Assembly: GCA_019054805.1 (NCBI GenBank)
Contig: JAHQIY010000009.1
Span: 2,542,001-2,606,000 of the forward strand
Length of the DNA: 64,000 nucleotides
Reading direction: 5' to 3'
Source of the DNA: Brachionus manjavacas
Taxonomy: Eukaryota > Rotifera > Eurotatoria > Ploima > Brachionidae
Each line of letters starts with the position of its first letter. The stretch's first letter is position 1. This document shows, piece by piece, positions 34,308 through 45,400 of the stretch. The notes beneath the pieces are model-generated. The model was given only the letters and a program-made list of their open reading frames with translations, was not told the DNA's origin and ran no database searches. Made by a program: the position numbers and the translations under genes.

Positions 34308-34365
34308 GCTACAGCAGGAGACCTGTGGAGCGAGACTAGATGTAGTTTCGCTATGGTAGCTATCT
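34281..34365 (-). repeat. Short retroposon tail ending in (ATT)n, copy 2
   Basis: Reverse-orientation partner of 29820-29912. Plus-strand AAT repeats, then AGCTACAGCAGGAGACC, then CGCTATGGTAGCTATC. Confidence 0.7.
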
Positions 34366-34385
34366 TTCTGCGACAAAAAAAAAAA

Positions 34386-34916
34386 AAAGTTTTCATTAAA
34401 TATTCATCAAAGTATCAATTAAAAATTTTAAACAATTTTCGAATTCTATTTTATGGGATCTTTTTTATTTCGGTATAGATGCATAAAACTAATTATTTTA
34501 GAATATATTCGATATTAAAATTTAAAACTAATATACAAAATAAATTTGTCTTAAATCAAGAAATTTAAAGGAACTCTTAACTAACGATTATTCTCAAAAT
34601 TAGGTACTTAAATGCACTAGAAATTTTCAATTTGCATCATCTTGAAATCTTTTTGAGCAAATTTTTTTATGTCTTAAATTTTAATTTAAATATGTTTCTT
34701 TTTAATTCTAAATTTCAATCCAACTCATTTGAATATTTACATTTTACTGTTCGATTTGCTAATTAAATTTTTTAAATGATCTATTCTTGAATTAATTAAG
34801 AGATCCAGCAATAAAAGAAATATTTCAAATAAATTTATTTAAATTTTTTTCCTTAACTTAAAATAAAATAAAATTTATTTTAAAAAATAATGCGGTTTTT
34901 ATTAGACAACAAACAG
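34386..34916. other. AT-rich DNA, 3' flank of the MYND gene
   Basis: No gene supported; contains the 3' UTR of the minus-strand gene that ends at 34917. Confidence 0.4.
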
Positions 34917-35519
34917 TTAACTAACAATACCCTGCAATTTATGCTCTTCAATCTGGTATCTTCTGAACGATTTATAGTTAAGTTGATTTTTCTTAAATTC
35001 TTCGTAGTTAAAATCATCCTCTGAATAGTAGCTCATTAAATTTAAAATGTAAGAGTACAAATCCCAGAAAAGCTGAACTGGAAAGTCAGTCTTGTTCATT
35101 TGGGCGAAAGCAATAACTCCGCATCCCATCTGCCATTCTCTACCAGCAAAACCACTCACTGGATCCACCATGTAAAAAATTCCAACTTCTCTCTGAGGTT
35201 TTTTAGTGTAGGGCGCCCATCTCTTAACCATAACTGGTATTCCAATCATTTCAGTAATCACACATGGTATCCATCCATTTGTAGGATCGACCTCAAATTT
35301 TGGAACTTTCTGCTCGAAAGCTTCATCTCCATTTAAAACTACAATGCTAATAAGCTTTTCGGCGTCGTAATTGCACTTGGATTTGTGATTTTTCCAGTCT
35401 GTTTTTTGACACTCTTTCGAACAGTACCATGTGGATTTGCAGTTGCCACATCGAAAGCGAGCTTTCTCCTGTGTGCAAGCTTTACAAGGTTCATGAATTG
35501 AATTATTTGAATCTAACAT
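34917..35519 (-). CDS. MYND-type zinc-finger protein, 200 aa
   Basis: A single-exon frame with ATG at 35519 (complement). Residues about 12-49 form a complete MYND finger with the pattern CKAC, CGNC, WYCSKEC, DWKNHKSKC. All seven Cys and the His are present. MYND fingers bind proline-rich peptides in partner proteins. The rest (residues 55-200) is not a domain I recognise; it has WIPCVITEMIGIPVMVKRW, then GIFYMVDPVSGFAGREWQMG, and a charged C-terminal end. There is no SET motif, so it is not an SMYD methyltransferase. The protein is short but looks complete and shows no signal peptide or membrane segment. It lies 2.3 kb from GDI, same strand, likely as an independent gene. Confidence 0.8.
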   Translation of the reverse strand: MLDSNNSIHEPCKACTQEKARFRCGNCKSTWYCSKECQKTDWKNHKSKCNYDAEKLISIVVLNGDEAFEQKVPKFEVDPTNGWIPCVITEMIGIPVMVKRWAPYTKKPQREVGIFYMVDPVSGFAGREWQMGCGVIAFAQMNKTDFPVQLFWDLYSYILNLMSYYSEDDFNYEEFKKNQLNYKSFRRYQIEEHKLQGIVS

Positions 35520-36970
35520 TACTAAAATTCTAAAATTTAAATTTAACGCGTTTAGTCCCAGCTAGTTAACATTAGAAAAAGTAAACTTACTGTAAAATCA
35601 AAATTTAAAAATTAATTTTATTCATAAATAAATATTAAAAAGTTTAGATTGAAATGAAAATATTAAATATTTTAGAATTTGGTTCGGAATTCATATTAAA
35701 ATATTGAGAAACACGAAAATTAAAAGAATAATCTAAAATTTGTTTAAAGATTCTTAGAAATAAAACCAGCAAGAAAACGCTTTGATTTATGTTAATTAAT
35801 CTAAAGCTTATTTTAGTTCAAAATGCCTTTAAATTGTCTAAATTTAAAACTAACTTAATTGAAAAAATTTCCTTTATTCTTTTATTAAAAAAATAAAAAA
35901 TTTAGAAAAATTTAATTTCATCAAAAATTTTTTTTTGAGCAGAAATCTAATTTTTGCTATCGTTATCTCAATTTAACTGTCTATTAAATTCTAGTGATTG
36001 AACTTTTAACTTTTTATTTTCTAAACTGATCATTCATTAAATAAAAAAATCATGAATTTTTTTTAAGAAAATTTTTTATGGTGATGAAAAAATGGACTGA
36101 TTGATTGACTGATCTGATTTAACCAAAGTGCTCTTAAATCTTTTCCAAAAATTAAATTTAAAATATTCCAAAAGAATTTAAACAAAGTACTTTTTCATGG
36201 ATTTTCTTGGTATCTCGATAATCTAATCGAGCCAATGTCAATTACAGGAGGAAAAAAAATTTGGATATTTTATTCGAGATTAATTAATAGCTTTGTGATC
36301 AAGAGATCAATGTTGAAATTTTCTACATTTAAGCTCTCAATATTTAATAATATTAACTAAATTTTTACAGATTTTGTAAAAAAATAAAAATTTTAATTTA
36401 AACATTAAAATGTTAAATTTTTTTTTATACAAAATTAAACTAAATTTAAATTTTATTTTTGAATAAATGAAGTGTTAATCTGTCTTTTATGGACAGTGAC
36501 ACTAGCCTATTGATTAATCTTGAAACTTGAACTTGTAAAAAATTATATTAATTATATATTTGAAAAAACAATTATAATGAAATTTGAATTTGAAAATTGA
36601 ACTTAAAATAGAAATTTATTTCAATATTATTTGACTAATTGTCAGAATGTGTTTTCATCACTTGAAGATCATTAAGTCCGCCATCATTCATAGTCCGCTT
36701 CTCGGTTATAATTACAAAGGATATTTAACTTTAAAATGGGAGCATGATTTAAATTCAATAGAAACAAAATTTGAATAAAAATTTTTCCTCCAAGTTATAA
36801 TTATTCTAGTGTAGATTATTCTTCTCTGCTAAGGTTCATAGGACAAATAGACTTGTGTTTGATGGTTTAAATGTTGAGCAAATGATAGATACGCTTCTCT
36901 ATTATTAAATATTAAAATGATTTATAGTGAGTGTCCCATCATTATGAGGAGAAATTTTAAAATCAAATAA
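35520..36970. other. AT-rich intergenic DNA
   Basis: No gene supported. A stretch at 36640-36720 (CTTGAAGATCATTAAGTCCG and following) is less AT-rich and may be part of the long terminal repeat of the LTR element next to it; a matching second LTR was not found. Confidence 0.35.
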
Positions 36971-36974
36971 TTTA

Positions 36975-38125
36975 TAAAACTATGAATAAATAAAAACATT
37001 TTTTTATTTGTGAAAAATGTTTTATATTTATTATCTCATCCCAAATAAGTTCCGGCATCCTGGACATAGTTACTGGAATTTTAGACAAATTCGTAGCTAT
37101 ACAGCATTGGCAAATCCAGCAATTTGCCACCTCTTGCTCTACCAACTTGTATGGACCCGGGAACCATACCTTTGATTTTAACAAACCCTTGGTTTTAACA
37201 ATACCTAAATGAGTCTCATGGGCAGCCTTTAGAGTCATTTTTTGTAAAGTACTTGGTAGGACCACACCAAGCTTCTTACGATCTACGCTGTTAATAAAAG
37301 TCTTAGCCTGCGAAGCCTTTTTAACTGAAGAACATCATCAGTTTCAGTCTCTTTAACCACTTGTTTTCTGGTGATCGACTTAGGTATAAAACTGTTAATA
37401 ATGAAATTCACAAACTCTTCACTAAGCCATTCATCAGAAGACTTGCAATCATGATTAGGATTTCTTGGCAAATAATCTGCAATGTTAGTTGTACCAGGTC
37501 GATGTACCACTTCAAAATCAAAACACGATAGTCTTAACCCCCAACGCTCGATCCCTGCTTGTGCTCTACCGCTTGAACCATTTAATATGAACTGCACTGC
37601 TTTGTTGTCTGTGATTAGTTTGAACTTTTTACCAAGCAAAAATATATAACATCTCTCACAACCATGCAAACAAGATAACGCTTCTCTTTCACCCTGAGCA
37701 TATTAACGTTCTAGCTCTGTATCCCAATTTGGATCTTCGGTCGATAATGATTGCTTTAGATTTTCAAGAGTCTTGTCATGTTCTTGATTCCATTCAATCT
37801 TATTTCCAACACTGCTACGAGCAAGCTGACGTAACGGTTCAGTGATGGTGCTGAAATTTAAAATAAATCTAGCTGAGTATGTCGCCAAGCCCAACAGACT
37901 TTCTAGATTTTTTTATGCCTTGGAGAACCTAAGCTCCTTAAAGCTTTGACTCTCTTGGCGCAGCACCTTTTCCGCTAAAAACTAGACCAAAGAATTCAAC
38001 TCACATTTCTCTGGATTAGCAGTCAAACCACTCTTTTCTAGTCTCTGTAAGACTTGGTCAAAACGTTCTTCATTTTCTTCTTGTGTACTTCCAAACAATA
38101 TAATATCGTCACTAACATTGACAAC
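36975..38125 (-). mobile_element. Ty3/gypsy-type LTR retrotransposon relic (RT end, RNase H, integrase start)
   Basis: The minus strand reads in order: an RT piece with VSDDIILFGSTQEENEERF (about 38115-38060), the connector LATYSARFILNFSTITEPLR (about 37885), RNase H with KKFKLITDNKAVQFIL and FEVVHRPGTTNIADYLPR (37669-37283), and the integrase H2C2 zinc finger with AHETHLGIVKTKGLLK and CWICQCC (37265-36972). This is Ty3-type pol order. Stops and frameshifts separate the parts (for example near 37700 and 37900), gag and protease are missing, and the integrase is cut short. Inactive. Confidence 0.85.
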
Positions 38126-38129
38126 TTTT

Positions 38130-38280
38130 ATATTATCTTAAAAATCATATAATTTTATTTTATTGCATTTTATTATATTATGCCCTTATTTTGAACTTTT
38201 TTCATTCTATATATAATTTTAGATTTTTAACCTGAAAGAGCCTTAGCTCGATACATATAAACAAATAAATAAATTAATTG
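38130..38280 (+). mobile_element. LINE 3' end (hairpin family)
   Basis: Ends CTGAAAGAGCCTTAGCTCGA and ACAAATAAATAAA, the GGAGC...GCTC hairpin tail of the LINE family at 20955. 5'-truncated, no coding sequence. Confidence 0.6.
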
Positions 38281-38289
38281 AACGAATTA

Positions 38290-38570
38290 AATATCAACCA
38301 AACCGGTCAAGTAGCGGCATCACAAGGAGGTCAACCAAAAATATCCATTGAGGGAAAAGAGAAAATCAATTCATTAGATAATTTTGAAAAATATTAATTT
38401 TGGATAAAGAACAAATTTTTTAACAAATTTACTAATTTTAATAATTGGTAAGTTGATCTACCCTCTTGTATTAGCATTACTGAGAATGAATACGCTGCCG
38501 AATTGGGAGTTTAGGAGGTTGACAATACTTTCTTCATCCTTGTGACAGATTCCTTCCATATCGAGTAATC
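38290..38570 (+). pseudogene. Unidentified coding remnant
   Basis: Directly after the LINE tail, plus-strand pieces read as protein: AASQGGQPKISIEGKEKINS, then DLPSCISITENEYAAELGV, each ended by stops. Composition is coding-like. The family is not recognised; a retroelement ORF is the likely source. Confidence 0.3.
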
Positions 38571-39418
38571 CCTTAATCGGATCCTAACATTTTTCTGACT
38601 TTTAATGTAACTCTATATCAATGTAGGTTGATTTTTACAAGATCTAACAATCGATGATTCCAACAAACAGATGAATTCCTGATTTAATATCTAAAACTTT
38701 GGTGAACGAAGAAATTAGGGACTAAAAACTAATTTTTTTTTTATTTCCCTCAACTCTTAGACTCGAAAAGGAAGTTTTTTTTACACCTTAAATTTGAAAT
38801 TTCAGCTAATTTGGAAACACAAACTGTTATCTTTCCACAGAGGAACTGTAAGAGACTCCCTATTTAAATTTGAATTGTAATTTTAAGTTTGAACTCGAGA
38901 GCCCTTAATCAATCAAGGACAACAGTTTTAGTGGAACGCTGTAAAATTTCAAAATAAGCTCTTTTTCAAACAAGGTGAGCAGGAAACAAATATCTTAATT
39001 TAAAATTTAAAAAAACAGTTCAATTTTAACTATGAAAAATGTTTAAGCCTAGTTTTCTATGGTGGACCTTTGAAAAACAAATTAAAACTTTTATTTTTTT
39101 TATTAAAAGAAAATTATATTTTTTGCTAATTTATAAAAGCTTTTTTTTACTTTTAAATAAATTAGCTCTTGAAGCAAAAATTGTAAATTCCTTGGATAAT
39201 ATTTTTTAAAAAGAAAACTGATCACCAGAATATTTTTTCTCATTCTCAAAAACAAAAAAAATACGAAAAATAAAATTGAACAATTTCAATATTTTTTTTA
39301 AATTTATTTAAAACAGTCAGGTAAACAGTTTTTATTCTCAAAATCATTTGTTTTACCGAAAAACAAAATTATTATAAATAAGTGAGTTCTCTAAACTTTT
39401 TCTTAAAAAATCTTTGAA
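38571..39418. other. 5' flank of the metalloprotease gene
   Basis: AT-rich with no gene. Likely holds the promoter and 5' UTR of the gene that starts at 39419; no clear core element identified. Confidence 0.4.
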
Positions 39419-42400
39419 ATGAAAATTTTTATATTTTTCAATGTGCTTTTTTCTCTAAGCTTTTCTTTGGCGTCTAAAGGTAATTTAATATTAATTTCAA
39501 AATTTATTTACCATGTTTATTAAAATCTGAATAAGACCAAAGTCGATTAATCGAAAGGCTAAACTTGAATTATACCCTGAAGAATGGTCAAACATTTCCA
39601 GACAAATTTAGAGTCGAATTTAGCGAATTTGATGAAAATTTTAATTTTGAATTTGTAAAATCTACTGCTTACAGAGGAACTGACAAGGTTTTTGTAATAT
39701 CAAATGGTCAACCTACTGAGTACACTTTCAAATCCGCAGATTTGTATGAAAAATACGAACAAATTTCTGGAGATGGCTGGGCCACTTTGACTCGCTACAA
39801 AATTTTAAACAACCAACTAAGATTTGTAGGCTTTTACATTTTTTAAGATAAAAAATAATTTATCATACCAGTTTGGCACTGTTTATTCGACCAAGAGGCA
39901 AAATTTTGCATTTGACATTTACCCTGTCTTTACAAATGGATCCATTAATTACACATCGAACTCTAACAACCATCAAATTAAAAAGAGATCTCTAAGCTCT
40001 GATTATTCCACTCATAATTTAGATTATTTAATTTCACCAGGTTAGTTTTGATTTATTTTTATTTGACTTTTCATTTTTTTTCGCCAAGAAACCTTAGCAA
40101 AAATCAACAAGACGATCAGGTAATTTTTAAATACTCAATTTAGGTTGAGTTTCTAACATGGTGCCGTTTTAGGAAAAAAACAGCAAGAGTTGGACTAGAT
40201 GGACAGCCTATAAATTTGTACGTGGAACTTTTGATCGTGACAGACTCGTCTGTGTACGAGTATCACCGGCGTTTTATTGGCAGTGATGACCAAAGTTTGA
40301 TTTTTTCCCAGATGAGAATTTACTACGCACATCTAATTAATGGAGTAGGATAAAAATAATAAATTTTTTTTATTATATTGAATTAAGATCAACCAACGCT
40401 ATGCCAATTCTTTGATGAATGACCCGGATCTTCAAATATTTATAGTGTTAAAAAATTATTTGTTTTTGACAGTAAATTAAAATGAAATAATTTTTTTTTT
40501 TCTAAATTTAAAATAAAGAACCCTGCTGATCAGACTTGGTTAGATGTAGAAAATGTTGGTGATTCTAATTTTACGACCTATGAAGGCAAAGAAGTGGTTA
40601 TTGCCGATAAGACATTGATTGCATTCACAAACTTTATGAACACAAAAATATTTCAGTTCACCTTTGACCATGCTGTAGCTCTTTTTAAGTAAAAAAATCA
40701 GAACATTGCTTCAAAATTTCACAGTTTACTAAAAAAAATTTTTTTAGCAAAGACTTGTGGTCAAATGACTTGACTGCCAGTGCTGAGGACCGTAAAGGGG
40801 TCGCTGGCTTCGCTACAATCGGTCAAATTTGTCAGACAAACAAATATTCGATTAGTGAAGATTCTGGAGGTTTTGCCAACTCGATAGTGATCGCTCACGA
40901 ATTAGGACATAACTTGGGCTCTTTACATGATGGTGAAGTCGGCTGTGACGATTCACTGAACTTTATTATGACTCCGATCTTAAACTCCAACCCTCCACAG
41001 ACAAATTTTTACCTTTTTTCTGAATGTAGCATAAACCAATTCAAATCTGTTTTACTAAATGATCAATTAAAGTAAAATTTTTGATTTTAATTTTCAAAAA
41101 TAAGAAAAATTTTTTTTTTTAGTGATATAAGTTCTACAGCATCCTGTTTGACTAATATACCAACTAGTTTTCCTATTGAACTATCATTAGTTAGTTTGAC
41201 ATATCCTGGTTTGATATGGACAGCTAATGATCAGTGCAAAATGCAATACGGACCTCAGTCTTCATCATGTACAGTAATTAAAATTAAAAAAAAATTTGAG
41301 ATTTAATTTTAGTTCTTAATTTAAAGTTGCTTATTAATTCTGGTTCATGTGCTCTCTATTGTTATCCAAATACAACAAGTTTGTCATGTTTATCGGTGGC
41401 AGGTGGTGCTGTAGATGGCACTGCATGTGATGTCGGAAAAGTAAGTTTGAGAAAAAAACAAAAATTTTAGTAAAAAATCTAAAAAAAGGTTTGTATCAAT
41501 GGAGAATGTGTTATGGATCAAAACGCTTCAAATGATATATGTTTATTTGGAGACACAATTATGCCAACTAATGTACTTGTTGGATACCAACTTGGTCTCA
41601 CAGACAACCAAATAAACTGCTCGGAACTTTTTAGACTAGGTGAGCTGGCTAATCATGGAATTGACGCATACTGTTCTGATCCAAGGATTTCGACTTCGTG
41701 TTGTCAAAGTTGTAGAAGTAATTTTTAATTTTTTTTTCAAATTTTTTTGAGCAACAAATTTAGCCTTTTTATTGAGAAAAAAAACTGTTGACAAATTCAA
41801 TCTAATTTTCTAACTAAAAAAACATTTCAAATGAAAACTTTATTTATTGAACTCATTATTTAATAATTTGGAACTGTCAAAATGAACCCTATTTTACCGT
41901 CTAGGTAAAATAATTCGGATGGCAAAAATTTTTTTTTGAATGAAAAAATTACAAATTAGCATATTAGAGATTGTTGACTAATAAAAATATAAAAATTAAG
42001 AAAAAATTTTAAGAACTTGTAAAATGACTTATTTGTTTCAGATGCAATGTAAATGTTTTTTAACAGCTAACTTCTTTGGCCTTCCCGTTTTCTCGGTAAA
42101 TCCCTATTAGTTTCCTGATCAACTAGCTGTGTTTCTGGAAATTTCTTTTCTTCTTAAAAATGTACAATATAACCACGTCATCAAAAGAATGAGACTATTT
42201 TTATTTGGTTTGTATGTCATTAATTAATATACTAAATAGTTAAGGACTAATTACTGAACCTTGACGGACACCTTTAATGGTCAAAAATTATTAAATCCAA
42301 TGAATCAGGTAATTTCTTTTAGAGTATTTTTGGACCTAATTCGGATCTTTTACAATTTTAAGAACCTCACAAAATAATAATTAATTTGGGGTCTACCCGA

Positions 42401-45400
42401 TTTTGTTTTCAACTGATAACAAAAAATGTTACCAAAAAAAAATTAAAAATAATATTTTAATAATTTAGTTATTATTGCTACATAATTCCTTTTATTAAAA
42501 ATTTCATTGTCAAAAAAATAATAAAATGTAAAAATTAATCTAGTTTTTTTCTTAATACTGCGGGACATATGCAATTTTAAGCCACGAGGGCCTTCCATAT
42601 ATTTCCCACAATCAAGACATGGAGTTTACTATTTCAAATGTTCAAAATTTAGTAAACTTTATGTTATCATTTAAAAAATTATGCTATCATTAAACTTATT
42701 TTGTTATCATGTTTGGTAACATTTTTCCTTGATAACAAAACCGGGTAGAACCTTAATTTGCTTTCTTAATTAAGCCTCTTTCAATGCGATTTAGGGGTAC
42801 TAGGAAGTCAAAGGAAATGCATAAAAACGTTATTTGGATGCCGGAATGTTGATCAGTGCCCAATAAATCATATTTTTATACTCGAGCAATTCTTTTTAGA
42901 TTTATTTTTCAAAATCACTTATCAAAAAGAAGGATATTAGTTTTTTGTGACATAATGCAGTATTTTTTCAGTAAAAGAGGGTTTATTTTGTCAATCCATT
43001 AAATGATGCTTATTTTTATTTCATTTTTTTTTAAATAATTTTTTTAGAATACAAAATATTGACTTGTAAAGATGATTTCTATAATTGCGCACGCTATTCT
43101 AATCTATGCGATAATGTACTTTTAAATGGATTCCCAATTTGGCAAAGTTGCTTGCGGACATGCAATCGATGCCCAAATAGTAGTAATGAGAAATCTTAAA
43201 GAAATTTTTACAATCTTGTATTAATTATTTTAAAGATTCTGTCCAACGTTGTAATGAATCTAATTCACTTTGTCAAAATGGAGGTACTTGTAGAAATAAG
43301 AGTGAAGCGGGTGAAATTGGTTTTGAATGTGTTTGTTTATTAGGTTATTCAGGTCAATTTTGCGAATCAAGTAAAATTTAAATTGACATTTTTTTTAATC
43401 CTAAATTTGGATATAATTTTAAGAAAATCCTTGTTTGTCCAATCCTTGTTTGAATGGGGGAACTTGTCAATTACTGGGAAGCTTAGGATACACTTGTTCA
43501 TGTCCGGGAATATGTAATAGCTTCAATTGTGAAGGATGTAATAATCTAATATCAAGCACAACAACGACTACAACAACGTCCACTTCTGTGAATTATTGTT
43601 CATCAAACCCATGTCAAAATGGTGCCATTTGTCAAAGCTTGGTTAATGGTTATGTTTGTACTTGCCTTCCTGGCTTCACAGGGCAATCATGTGAAATAGT
43701 TATAGACACTTGTTCATCAAATCCATGTCAAAATGGTGCCATTTGTCAAAGCTTGGTTAATGGTTATGTTTGTACTTGCCTTCCTGGCTTCACAGGGCAA
43801 TCATGTGAAATAGTTATAGACACTTGTTCATCAAATCCATGTCAAAATGGTGCCATTTGTCAAAGCTTGGTTAATGGTTATGTTTGTACTTGCCTTCCTG
43901 GCTTCACAGGGCAATCATGTGAAATAGTTATAGACACTTGTTCATCAAATCCATGTCAAAATGGTGCCATTTGTCAAAGCTTGGTTAATGGTTATGTTTG
44001 TACTTGCCTTCCTGGCTTCACAGGGCAATCATGTGAAATAGTTATAGACACTTGTTCATCAAATCCATGTCAGAATGGTGCCATTTGTCAAAGCTTGGTT
44101 AATGGTTATGTTTGTACTTGCCTTCCTGGCTTCACAGGGCAATCATGTGAAATAGTTATAGACACTTGTTCATCAAATCCATGTCAAAATGGTGCCATTT
44201 GTCAAAGCTTGGTTAATGGTTATGTTTGTACTTGCCTTCCTGGCTTCACAGGGCAATCATGTGAAATAGTTATAGACACTTGTTCATCAAATCCATGTCA
44301 GAATGGTGCCATTTGTCAAAGCTTGGTTAATGGTTATGTTTGTACTTGCCTTCCTGGCTTCACAGGGCAATCATGTGAAATAGTTATAGACACTTGTTCA
44401 TCAAATCCATGTCAAAATGGTGCCATTTGTCAAAGCTTGGTTAATGGTTATGTTTGTACTTGCCTTCCTGGCTTCACAGGGCAATCATGTGAAATAGTTA
44501 TAGACACTTGTTCATCAAATCCATGTCAAAATAATGGTGTTTGTATTGACAGTTCATCAGGAAGCTACATTTGTCAATGCTTTTCAGGTTATACCGGCAT
44601 TAATTGTCAGACTATAATTGATCCAATTATGAGTTCAAGTATGGCTACGGCTACAAACGATGGCTGTTTATCATTACCATGTCAGAATAGAGGATCATGT
44701 CTTTCAATCGTTAATGGTTATAATTGCATTTGTCCACAAAGCTTTACTGGTCCAAATTGTAACATTTTAATTGATCCCTGTTCTTCAAGTCCATGTTTGA
44801 ATAATGGTCTCTGTATCAATTCTTTGTTAACATACAACTGTCTTTGTTTACCTGGTATCACCGGTTTAAAGTAAGTTTTTATTACTATTTTTATTTTGAC
44901 TATTTACAAAAATAAAATCTTAATAATTGACCCAGAAATAACTGTTTTTAATATAATATTGATTAATGCTTTTAGCCTAAATAAATTTAAAGAAAGTTCA
45001 GATTTGCGATTTTCGATATTTTTTTTGTTCAACTTGTCAAGATTTTTAAGAATAATAATTTTTTAATTTTTTTAAAATTTTTGTTTATTTTTTTTAAATT
45101 GCCCCACATCCTTAATAACTGCATAAATAATTTTGAAATATTTAAAAAAAAAAGAAAATTCTTTACGAAAAATTTACCAAATATAAATGAATAATGAATT
45201 TAAAACAATAGTTCGATTTTTTTATTTTTTATCAAAAAAATATTATTTATTAATTTGAACTTGGGACAAAAATATTACTTATAAAATAAAAAATTTAATG
45301 ATAGCCTAGTCACCTAATCACAAATAATATCAATTTAATTCATTATTTTTAAAAGATTTTTTTCTTTAGATATCTTAATTAGATTTTGGTTTCAATAAAA

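Noticed and set aside
39826-39847. A 22-base intron or a frameshift in a T-run in the metalloprotease
   Set aside because: A 46-base intron 39826-39871 with the same donor and a better acceptor keeps phase 0 and fits the usual intron size.
43597-44508. Regular 114-bp repeats as a CRISPR-like or satellite array
   Set aside because: Units have no variable spacers and encode EGF modules in one open frame of a spliced gene.
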